DNA from: Vibrio tritonius
GTDB lineage: Bacteria; Pseudomonadota; Gammaproteobacteria; Enterobacterales; Vibrionaceae
NCBI RefSeq assembly: GCF_001547935.1
Contig: NZ_AP014635.1
Span: 682,001-746,000, forward strand
Direction of reading: 5' to 3'
DNA: 64,000 nucleotides
Shown here: one piece after another, positions 56,693-64,000 of the stretch
Position numbering within the stretch: the stretch's first letter is position 1
Layout: each line of letters starts with the position of its first letter
Translations under genes and position numbers: made by a program
The notes under the pieces: model-generated
What the model was told of the DNA's origin: nothing
Database searches by the model: none
What the model saw: only the letters and a program-made list of their open reading frames with translations

Positions 56693-57532
56693 TTGAAGCA
56701 AAGAATTATTACAGCGCTCATACTTGCCCCTCTCGTTATCTTGGGCATTCTATACTTGCCCCTTGCTTGGTTTCTTTTCGCATTAGCGGTAATTACCTTA
56801 ATTGGTTTCTGGGAATGGACGCAATTTGTTAATGCTAAATCACGTAATTTGGCGTTAATTCCTTCATTAGTATTCGGGGCTGGCAGCTTGATTTGGTTGC
56901 ACCCAGATATGAATTCTCTCAATCATTTGACTTCCTCACACTACTCTTTACTAGTGATTGGCGTGATTTGGTGGGTAATTTCCAGCTATCTAGCCATCAG
57001 TTATCCTAAATCTCGTTCTTGGTGGGAAAATAGTCGCGTGATGCGTCATTTATTCGGTATTTTGACCTTACTACCATTTTATTGGAGTGTGGTTTATTTA
57101 CGTGCTGAATCAATGGCAACCGATGCTTTTCATGGGGCTAAATTGGTGCTGTTTGTGTGCTTGATTGTTTGGGCTGCAGACAGTGGCGCTTACTTTGCTG
57201 GTAAGCGATTTGGTAAGCATAAAATGGCACCTGCTGTTAGCCCAAATAAGACAATTGAAGGCTTGCTGGGGGGGATGGTTATTTCCGTTCTTGTCGGCAC
57301 TTTAGTCGCCCGTGGTTTTGAGTTGCATTTTAGTTCTGCAGCGATGATGTACTTTACTATTTTATGCACGGTCGGTATTTCTGTGTTGGGTGACCTAGTC
57401 GAAAGTATGTTTAAACGAGTATCAGACATCAAAGACAGTAGCAATATCATTCCAGGACATGGTGGTGTTCTTGACCGCATTGATAGCCTAACGGCAGCCT
57501 TCCCAGTTTTTGCATTTCTGTATTTCTTCTAA
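56693..57532 (+). CDS. cdsA: Phosphatidate cytidylyltransferase
   Basis: CdsA makes CDP-diacylglycerol from phosphatidate and CTP in the inner membrane. The 279-residue protein has about eight membrane segments and the full CDP-DAG synthase signature SMFKRVSDIKDSSNIIPGHG followed by GVLDR near the C-terminus. The start is TTG 56693 (MKQRIITALILAPLVILG) with AGGA 8 bases before; no in-frame ATG gives a complete first helix. Confidence 0.95.
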   Translation: MKQRIITALILAPLVILGILYLPLAWFLFALAVITLIGFWEWTQFVNAKSRNLALIPSLVFGAGSLIWLHPDMNSLNHLTSSHYSLLVIGVIWWVISSYLAISYPKSRSWWENSRVMRHLFGILTLLPFYWSVVYLRAESMATDAFHGAKLVLFVCLIVWAADSGAYFAGKRFGKHKMAPAVSPNKTIEGLLGGMVISVLVGTLVARGFELHFSSAAMMYFTILCTVGISVLGDLVESMFKRVSDIKDSSNIIPGHGGVLDRIDSLTAAFPVFAFLYFF

Positions 57533-57584
57533 AAGAGTTAGGCAAGCGTTAGCTTGCCTAAACTAAATAACAACGGTTTTAGCT

Positions 57585-58793
57585 ATGCGTAAGTTAACGA
57601 TTCTTGGTGCAACAGGTTCTATTGGTGCGAGCACACTAAAAGTGGTCGCTGAAAATAAAGAGCAATTTGAAGTATTCGCTCTCGCAGCAGGAAGAAACGT
57701 AGCCAAAATGCGCGCTTTATGTGAAACATGGCGACCGACTTACGCAGTCATGGCAACGGCCGAAGCGGCTCAAGCGTTACAAGCAGAGTTAAGCAACTCA
57801 AAACTAGCAACAGAAGTGTTATACGGCGAAGAAGCGATGTGTCACGTCGCTTCTTGCGCAGAAGTCGATACCGTAATGGCTGCTATTGTTGGTGCAGCCG
57901 GTTTAGTGCCAACGATGGCTGCGGTAAAAGCAGGTAAACGGATTTTACTGGCTAACAAAGAAGCGTTAGTGATGTCTGGTCAACTGTTTATCGATGCAGT
58001 TGAACGACACGGTGCGGAATTGTTACCTGTAGACAGTGAACATAATGCGATTTTTCAATGTCTTCCTGCCCAAGTTCAAACCCAAATGGGGCGCTGTGAT
58101 TTAGCAGGCGCTGGCGTTTCCCATATTATTTTAACTGGTTCAGGTGGTCCATTTCGTTACACCGACGTGAGTGAGCTTGCTGCGGTTACCCCAGCACAAG
58201 CGATTGCGCATCCTAACTGGTCAATGGGCCCCAAAATTTCCGTCGATTCCGCTACCATGATGAATAAAGGGCTTGAATACATTGAAGCCCGTTGGTTGTT
58301 CAATGCGGCGAAAGAACAATTACAAGTGTTAATTCACCCTCAATCTGTGATTCATTCTATGGTGCAATATCTGGATGGTTCGGTAATGGCTCAATTAGGT
58401 GAGCCTGATATGGCCACACCTATATCTGTTACCATGAACTATCCAGAGCGTATTCAAGCCGGTGTTCGTCCACTCGATTTTACGCAAATCAGTGAACTTA
58501 CCTTTATGGCTCCAGATTTTTCCCGTTATCCATGCCTAGGTTTGGCAATTGATGCTTGCTACTTAGGTCAACACGCTACGACATCACTTAATGCGGCTAA
58601 TGAAATTGCAGTTGATGCATTTTTAAAAGGCCATATTCGTTTTACGGATATTGCACGAGTTAATGAAAGTACTTTGTCAAAAGTGTGTGCGACAAACACT
58701 TCGTTACATAGCTATGACTTGGAAAGCTTACTAGAGCTAGATACAATGGCCCGCAGACAAGCCCGCCAAATAATAAAAGAGCGTATGTTATGA
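57585..58793 (+). CDS. ispC: 1-deoxy-D-xylulose 5-phosphate reductoisomerase
   Basis: IspC (Dxr) converts DXP to MEP with NADPH, the second step of the non-mevalonate isoprenoid pathway. The 402-residue protein shows the NADPH motif [16 protein letters not shown], the metal-binding [13 protein letters not shown] and [21 protein letters not shown], quoted in part, plus [11 protein letters not shown]. The stop overlaps rseP by 4 bases (ATGA). Confidence 0.97.
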   Translation: MRKLTILGATGSIGASTLKVVAENKEQFEVFALAAGRNVAKMRALCETWRPTYAVMATAEAAQALQAELSNSKLATEVLYGEEAMCHVASCAEVDTVMAAIVGAAGLVPTMAAVKAGKRILLANKEALVMSGQLFIDAVERHGAELLPVDSEHNAIFQCLPAQVQTQMGRCDLAGAGVSHIILTGSGGPFRYTDVSELAAVTPAQAIAHPNWSMGPKISVDSATMMNKGLEYIEARWLFNAAKEQLQVLIHPQSVIHSMVQYLDGSVMAQLGEPDMATPISVTMNYPERIQAGVRPLDFTQISELTFMAPDFSRYPCLGLAIDACYLGQHATTSLNAANEIAVDAFLKGHIRFTDIARVNESTLSKVCATNTSLHSYDLESLLELDTMARRQARQIIKERML

Positions 58794-60148
58794 CCGGCAT
58801 AATATGGAATTTATTCGCATTCATTGTCGCCTTAGGTGTTTTGGTTGCAGTGCATGAGTTTGGTCACTTTTGGGTGGCAAGACGCTGCGGTATCAAAGTC
58901 GAGAAGTTTTCCATTGGTTTTGGTAAAGCTTTGTGGCAACGAGTCGGTAAAGATGGGACTCAATACAGTATTGCCGCAATTCCGCTAGGCGGTTATGTCA
59001 AAATGTTGGATGGACGAGTAGATGACATTCCTCCTGAACTTCAAGACCAAGCTTTTGATCATAAAACGTTATGGCAACGTGCAGCTGTTGTTGCAGCAGG
59101 TCCTGTGTTTAACTTCCTTTTTGCGATTATAGCTTATTGGTTAGTGTTTACTATTGGTGTTCCAACTGTAAAACCAGTGGTAGGTGAAGTATCTTCTTAT
59201 TCGATCGCCGCAGATGCAGGGATTGCTCCTGGAATGGAGATTTTGGACGTTTCTGGGACCCGTACGCCAGATTGGGAAAGCGTCAATATGGAGCTCGCTT
59301 CTCATATTGGTGATGACAGCTTAACCTTGACCGTCACCTCACCAGAAAGTGTCGGACTGCAAGAAATCAAAACTTTAAACCTATCTAGTTGGAACTTTGA
59401 CCCTGAATCAGAGTCTGCTATGGGAGCGCTCGGATTTAAGCCTTTTACTCCTGAAATATCGTTAACGCTGATTAATGTCGCTAAAGATGGGGCAGGAGCA
59501 AAAGCTGGTCTTGAAGTGGGTGATGAGCTGCAGTTTGTGGGTGGCCAGAAAATCACCCAATGGCAGCAGGTTGTCGATAGTATTCAAAATCATCCTGGTG
59601 AACCGATTACAGTAGACGTATTACGCCAAGGAGAACCTGTTTCTTTGGTCTTAACGCCCGAGCGTAAAGATCTTGGTAACGGTAAAGTGATTGGATTTGC
59701 TGGAATTGCTCCCAAAGTCGCAGATTGGCCTTCAGATTATCGATTTGAACTTCAGTTTGGTGTATTTGAGTCTTTCAGTAAAGCAGTTGATAAAACGGGA
59801 CAAATCATTGGTTTAACCGTTAGTATGCTAAAAAAATTGGTGGTAGGTGATGTGGGGTTGAATAACCTTAGTGGACCTATCTCGATTGCGAAAGGTGCGG
59901 GAGCTACCGCCGATTATGGTTTGGTCTACTTCTTAGGGTTCTTGGCACTGATTAGTGTGAACCTTGGCATTATTAACCTTGTCCCATTACCAATGCTCGA
60001 TGGAGGACACTTGTTGTTCTTTGCTATTGAAGCTGTAATTCGTCGTCCAGTACCAGAGAAGGTGCAGGAGATGGGATACCGCATTGGTGGAGCCATCATT
60101 TTCTCTTTAATGGCCGTGGCAATATTTAACGATTTTACTCGCCTGTGA
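58790..60148 (+). CDS. rseP: Regulated intramembrane zinc protease RseP
   Basis: RseP is the site-2 protease that cleaves RseA, and signal-peptide remnants, in the inner membrane. The 452 residues have the zinc site HEFGH in helix 1 (near 22-26), two periplasmic PDZ domains (about 115-310) and the second catalytic motif [13 protein letters not shown] (Asp near 402). E. coli RseP is 450 residues. Its start overlaps ispC; bamA follows after 47 bases. Confidence 0.97.
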   Translation: MTGIIWNLFAFIVALGVLVAVHEFGHFWVARRCGIKVEKFSIGFGKALWQRVGKDGTQYSIAAIPLGGYVKMLDGRVDDIPPELQDQAFDHKTLWQRAAVVAAGPVFNFLFAIIAYWLVFTIGVPTVKPVVGEVSSYSIAADAGIAPGMEILDVSGTRTPDWESVNMELASHIGDDSLTLTVTSPESVGLQEIKTLNLSSWNFDPESESAMGALGFKPFTPEISLTLINVAKDGAGAKAGLEVGDELQFVGGQKITQWQQVVDSIQNHPGEPITVDVLRQGEPVSLVLTPERKDLGNGKVIGFAGIAPKVADWPSDYRFELQFGVFESFSKAVDKTGQIIGLTVSMLKKLVVGDVGLNNLSGPISIAKGAGATADYGLVYFLGFLALISVNLGIINLVPLPMLDGGHLLFFAIEAVIRRPVPEKVQEMGYRIGGAIIFSLMAVAIFNDFTRL

Positions 60149-60195
60149 TTTTAAGCATTGGGCAAGGGTTGTAGTAAGGAATAACTCAAATAACT

Positions 60196-62607
60196 ATGGC
60201 GATGAAAAAGATCCTTCTCGCGACACTGCTCGCAACAAGCGTGTCAGCGAACGGTGCCGAAAACTTTGTTGTAAAAGATATCCAGATTGAGGGGTTGCAG
60301 CGTGTTGCACTTGGTGCTGCGTTGTTAAAAATGCCTGTTCGTGTTGGAGATACCGTAGACTCACAAGATATTGCAGACATCATTCAGTCATTGTATGCCT
60401 CCGGTAACTTTGAGAATGTCAAAGTGTTGCGTGATGGTTCTGCATTAGTTGTGCAAGTTCAAGAGCGACCAACTATTGCGAGTGTTTCGTTCTCTGGCAA
60501 TAAAGCGATTAAAGAAGAACAGCTCAAGCAGAACTTGGACGCTTCTAATATTCGTGTTGGTGAGGCGTTAGATCGTACCAAGCTAACCAATATCGAAAAG
60601 GGCTTAGAAGATTTCTATTACAGTGTCGGTAAATATAACGCGACGGTAAAAGCGGTGGTAACACCCTTGCCGCGTAACCGTGCTGACCTGAAATTTGTTT
60701 TCACTGAAGGTGTTTCTGCCAAAATCAAACAGATCAACTTTATCGGTAATCAAGTTTTTAGTGATGACGATTTGTTGAGTAAGTTCGATTTAAATGCAGA
60801 CGTATCTTGGTGGAATTTCCTTTCGAGTGATAAATATCAAAAGCAAGTATTGGCTGGCGATTTAGAAAAACTCAGAACTTACTATTTAGATCGCGGTTAC
60901 CTGAAATTTAAAGTGGAATCGACCGAAGTGTCGATCTCGCCAGATAAAAAGGGTGTGTATATCACGCTTAACATCAGTGAAGGTAAGCCTTACACAGTAA
61001 AAAGTGTTGATTTTAAAGGTAATCTCATTGGTAAAGAGGCTGAGTTCAAGTCTTTAGTTAATTTTGATATGGGCAGTACCTATAAAGGTTCTTCAGTTAC
61101 TTCACTAGAAGAGAACGTGAAAAAACTGTTGGGCGAAGCTGGTTATGCTTATCCCCAAGTACGTACCGTTCCCACTTTTGATGATGATAAGCAAGAAGTT
61201 TCTTTAACGGTTCAAATTGACCCTGGGAAGCGTATGTACGTTCGTGATATTCGTTTCATGGGTAACACGGTGACCAAAGACGAAGTACTGCGTCGTGAAA
61301 TGCGCCAAATGGAAGGTAGCTGGCTGAACTCCAAATCGGTTGAGTTAGGTAAAACACGTTTGAGTCGTCTTGGCTATTTTGAAACGGTTGATGTGCAAAC
61401 TGACCGCGTTCCTGGTACCGATGACCAAGTTGATGTGGTTTATAAAGTAAAAGAAGCTAACTCCGGTAGTATCAACTTCGGTGTTGGTTACGGCACTGAG
61501 TCTGGGGTGAGTTTCCAAGTCGGTTTAACTCAAGATAACTTCTTGGGAAGTGGTAACCGCGTTAGTATCAGTGCGACCACCAATGACTATCAGAAAAACA
61601 TCACGTTAGAGTATAAAGACCCATATTGGACACTCGATGGTGTGAGTTTAGGTGGTAAAGTCTTCCTGAATAAATTTGAAGCATCCGATGCGGGTATCGT
61701 CGACTACGACAACACTAGCTATGGTATGAACCTCACGTGGGGCTTCCCATTTGACGAACTGAACCGTTTTGAGTTTGGTGTTGGTTATACCCACAGTAAG
61801 ATTGGTAACCTAAAGCCTTATTTACAAGTAGAGCAGTTCTTAAAAGCGCAGTCTGGTAACTTAACGTCAGATGGTAGTTTGGAAACAGATGACTTTGATA
61901 TTAGTGTTGCTTGGACCCGTAATAACCTGAATAAAGGTTACTTCCCAACGGCGGGTAACTATCAACGCGCCTACTACGATATGACGGTTCCTGGCTCAGA
62001 TGCGTTGTACTTCAAGATGCAATATGATGTGCGTCAGTACATTCCTCTAACCAAAAAAGAAGATTTCACCCTGTTACTGCGTGGTCGTCTAGGTTACGGT
62101 AATGGCTATGGTCAAACGGATGGTCAAGATAACCTCTACCCATTCTATGAAAACTTCTATGCTGGTGGTTTCTCTACACTACGCGGATTTAGCTCTAACA
62201 GTGCTGGTCCTAAAGCGGTGTATCGTAGTTATGCCGATTCAAATAATGGTACTGATACTGCGACAGATGAATCTGTTGGTGGTAATGCAACTTGGCTAGC
62301 GAGTGCCGAATTGATTGTACCAACGCCATTTGCTTCAGAAGAGGTACAAAGCCAGATTCGAACTAGTATCTTCTTTGATATGGCAAGTGTTTGGGATACC
62401 GAATTCCATTATAATGGTGACGTTTCATATGGTGATAAGTATTATTATGACTACTCAGACCCTATGAATTACCGTTCTTCATATGGTATGGCGTTACAGT
62501 GGATGTCTCCAATGGGACCTTTGGTCTTCTCGGTAGCGAAGCCTGTTAAAAAATACGAAGGTGATGACGAAGAATTCTTTACCTTTACCATCGGGAAAAC
62601 CTTTTAA
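60196..62607 (+). CDS. bamA: Outer membrane protein assembly factor BamA
   Basis: BamA is the core of the BAM complex that inserts beta-barrel proteins into the outer membrane. The 803-residue precursor has a signal peptide (MAMKKILLATLLATSVSANGA), five POTRA domains (about 24-425, beginning FVVKDIQIEGLQRVALGAAL) and a 16-strand barrel. The conserved lid-loop motif is STLRGFSSNSAGP and the C-terminal strand ends TFTIGKTF. ATG 60202 is an alternative start. rseP-bamA-skp-lpxD is the usual gammaproteobacterial order. Confidence 0.98.
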   Translation: MAMKKILLATLLATSVSANGAENFVVKDIQIEGLQRVALGAALLKMPVRVGDTVDSQDIADIIQSLYASGNFENVKVLRDGSALVVQVQERPTIASVSFSGNKAIKEEQLKQNLDASNIRVGEALDRTKLTNIEKGLEDFYYSVGKYNATVKAVVTPLPRNRADLKFVFTEGVSAKIKQINFIGNQVFSDDDLLSKFDLNADVSWWNFLSSDKYQKQVLAGDLEKLRTYYLDRGYLKFKVESTEVSISPDKKGVYITLNISEGKPYTVKSVDFKGNLIGKEAEFKSLVNFDMGSTYKGSSVTSLEENVKKLLGEAGYAYPQVRTVPTFDDDKQEVSLTVQIDPGKRMYVRDIRFMGNTVTKDEVLRREMRQMEGSWLNSKSVELGKTRLSRLGYFETVDVQTDRVPGTDDQVDVVYKVKEANSGSINFGVGYGTESGVSFQVGLTQDNFLGSGNRVSISATTNDYQKNITLEYKDPYWTLDGVSLGGKVFLNKFEASDAGIVDYDNTSYGMNLTWGFPFDELNRFEFGVGYTHSKIGNLKPYLQVEQFLKAQSGNLTSDGSLETDDFDISVAWTRNNLNKGYFPTAGNYQRAYYDMTVPGSDALYFKMQYDVRQYIPLTKKEDFTLLLRGRLGYGNGYGQTDGQDNLYPFYENFYAGGFSTLRGFSSNSAGPKAVYRSYADSNNGTDTATDESVGGNATWLASAELIVPTPFASEEVQSQIRTSIFFDMASVWDTEFHYNGDVSYGDKYYYDYSDPMNYRSSYGMALQWMSPMGPLVFSVAKPVKKYEGDDEEFFTFTIGKTF

Positions 62608-62621
62608 TATAGGACTATATT

Positions 62622-63131
62622 TTGAAAAGTATCTTCAAAGCGGCTGGTGTCAGCCTTGTTATTCTTAGCTCATCATTCTTTGCCAATGCGGCACAAGCAG
62701 CTCAAAAAGTAGGCTTTATTAATACAGCCCAAGTTTTTCAATCTCTACCTCAACGTGAGGTGGTACTACAAAAACTTCAAACTGAGTTTAAAGATAAAGC
62801 TGATGAACTGAAAAGTATGCAGCAACAAGCTCAAGAAAAAATGCAAAAACTGAAACGTGATTCTTCTCTTATGAGCCAAGATGACATCGAAAAACTACGC
62901 ATTGAAATTGGTCAGCTTGAAAGCAAATACAAAATCAAAGCTCAAGCGTTAGATCAAGCATCAAAACGTCGTGAAGCGGAAGAGAAACAGAAACTGTTCA
63001 AAATCATTCAAGATGCTGTAAAAAAAGTGGCTGAGAAAGACGGCTACGATATGATCGTTGATGCTGGTGCTCTGCAGTATGCGAAGCCTGAATACAACAT
63101 CTCTGAAGAAGTGATTAAATCTATTAAGTAA
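62622..63131 (+). CDS. skp: Periplasmic chaperone Skp (OmpH)
   Basis: Skp is a trimeric periplasmic chaperone for unfolded outer-membrane proteins on their way to BAM. The 169-residue precursor has a signal peptide ending ...FFANAAQA, then [18 protein letters not shown] and long helical arms rich in K/E/Q (about residues 50-130). The start is TTG 62622, 7 bases after AGGA. It lies 14 bases after bamA and before lpxD. Confidence 0.95.
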   Translation: MKSIFKAAGVSLVILSSSFFANAAQAAQKVGFINTAQVFQSLPQREVVLQKLQTEFKDKADELKSMQQQAQEKMQKLKRDSSLMSQDDIEKLRIEIGQLESKYKIKAQALDQASKRREAEEKQKLFKIIQDAVKKVAEKDGYDMIVDAGALQYAKPEYNISEEVIKSIK

Positions 63132-63140
63132 TTGTTATTA

Positions 63141-64000
63141 TGACCACACTAACGTTAGCCGAATTGGCAAAAATTACCGGGGGTGAGCTGTTTGGCGATC
63201 ACTCTGCGGTTGTGACAGCTGTCGCGCCGATGGATAAGGCTCAAGAGGGTCATGTTACCTTCTTGTCGAATCCTAAATACAGTAAACACCTTGCTGCGTG
63301 TAAAGCAACGGTCATCATGGTCAAAGCCTCTGAGCGAGAGCTTTGTCCATCAAATGCTTTAGTAGTGGCAGACCCCTATGTCGCGTTTGCGCTAGTGACA
63401 CAAGCATTAGATACGACGCCAGCACCAGCAGTGGATATCGCACCATCAGCGGTGATCGCTAAGGATGCTAAGTTAGGAAAAAATGTTGCGATTGGCGCAA
63501 ATGCAGTGATTGAGTCTGGTGTTGAACTGGGCGATAACGTTGTTATTGGTGCTGGTTGTTTCGTCGGCAAAAATACACAAATTGGTCAAAATACCAAGTT
63601 GTGGGCCAATGTGTCGGTTTATCACAGTGTGGTTATTGGTGAGCACTGTCTGGTTCAATCTGGAACTGTAATTGGTTCTGACGGGTTTGGTTATGCCAAC
63701 GAACGAGGTGAGTGGATTAAGATTCCTCAACTTGGTTCAGTACGTATAGGTAATCGGGTTGAAATTGGTGCATGTACGACAATTGACCGTGGTGCACTCG
63801 ATGATACTGTTATTGAAGATAATGTGATCATCGATAACCAATTGCAAATCGCTCATAACGTGCACATCGGATATGGTACAGCCATGGCAGGTGGTACTAT
63901 CATCGCTGGCAGTACTACCATTGGTAAGTACTGTATTATCGGTGGAGCATCGGTAATCAATGGCCATATCGAAATCGCTGATGGTGTCACTATCACCGGT
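63141..64000 (+). CDS. lpxD: UDP-3-O-(3-hydroxymyristoyl)glucosamine N-acyltransferase (partial)
   Basis: LpxD adds the second hydroxyacyl chain in lipid A synthesis. The frame from ATG 63141 ([19 protein letters not shown]) stays open to the window end, so the C-terminus is missing. An N-terminal uridine-binding domain is followed from about residue 100 by left-handed beta-helix hexapeptide repeats ([20 protein letters not shown]). The catalytic histidine is in [13 protein letters not shown]. It follows skp after 9 bases; fabZ-lpxA probably continue beyond the edge. Confidence 0.95.

Noticed and set aside
1..64000. Prophage, defence island, integron or CRISPR content
   Set aside because: Every stretch is filled by recognisable core genes or short intergenic DNA; no integrase, transposase, recombinase, toxin-antitoxin pair or spaced repeat array was found.

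Overview
The window is a stretch of chromosomal core genome from a marine gammaproteobacterium, almost certainly a Vibrio (Vibrionaceae). The reasons are gene content and order: a complete Na+-translocating NADH:quinone reductase operon with apbE and nqrM, the OmpK/Tsx-type porin, a DUF2850 lipid-anchored-type small protein, crl, frsA, and the syntenic block recD-argA-mltA-tcdA-csdE-csdA-yajL-panE-ompK. No phage, integron, insertion sequence with transposase, CRISPR array, tRNA or rRNA gene is visible. It holds about 64 protein genes, the first (recD) and last (lpxD) cut by the window edges.

Layout. 1-8.3 kb: recD 3' end, a small hypothetical gene, argA with an ArgR box, DUF2850, mltA, tcdA and the CsdE/CsdA sulfur-transfer pair, yajL, panE. 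8.4-13.3 kb: ompK with CRP-like sites, a LON-substrate-binding-domain protein, an ECF sigma factor with its ChrR-type anti-sigma factor, and ampG. 13.4-16.1 kb: ppiA-like, yajG, rlmG, bolA. 16.6-23.9 kb: nqrABCDEF-apbE-nqrM. 24-31.3 kb: a two-receiver diguanylate cyclase, LexA-controlled dinB, yggN, an NSS transporter, and a three-gene operon (RimB-like protease, rimK, AstE/ASPA-type deacylase). 31.6-37.4 kb: pepD, a gene-free stretch with a likely sRNA, gabT, and a PurR-box-headed purine permease-gpt pair. 37.6-41.9 kb: frsA, crl, proBA. 42-48.1 kb: nrdR-ribD-ribE-ribB(X)-ribH-nusB-thiL-pgpA. 48.2-52.3 kb: yaeH, glnD and map on the minus strand. 52.6-64 kb: rpsB-tsf-pyrH-frr-uppS-cdsA-ispC-rseP-bamA-skp-lpxD, joining translation, nucleotide supply and envelope biogenesis.

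The least ordinary items are: (i) a family of short imperfect-palindromic interspersed repeats (four copies), the largest being a 266-bp element with 24-bp terminal inverted repeats placed exactly between a candidate promoter and the ECF sigma gene; (ii) three matches to a TGATC(C/G)-N15-16-CGTA pattern that could be promoters of that sigma factor, one ahead of the nqr operon; (iii) an orphan strong terminator at the end of a hairpin-rich, CRP-site-headed intergenic stretch between pepD and gabT, probably an unannotated sRNA; (iv) a RibBA-like protein whose GTP cyclohydrolase II half lacks the zinc cysteines (RibBX type); (v) a direct repeat upstream of gabT resembling MocR/GabR operators. Nothing here looks like a new defence or mobile system. 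All functional names rest on recognition of motifs, length and gene order without any database search.
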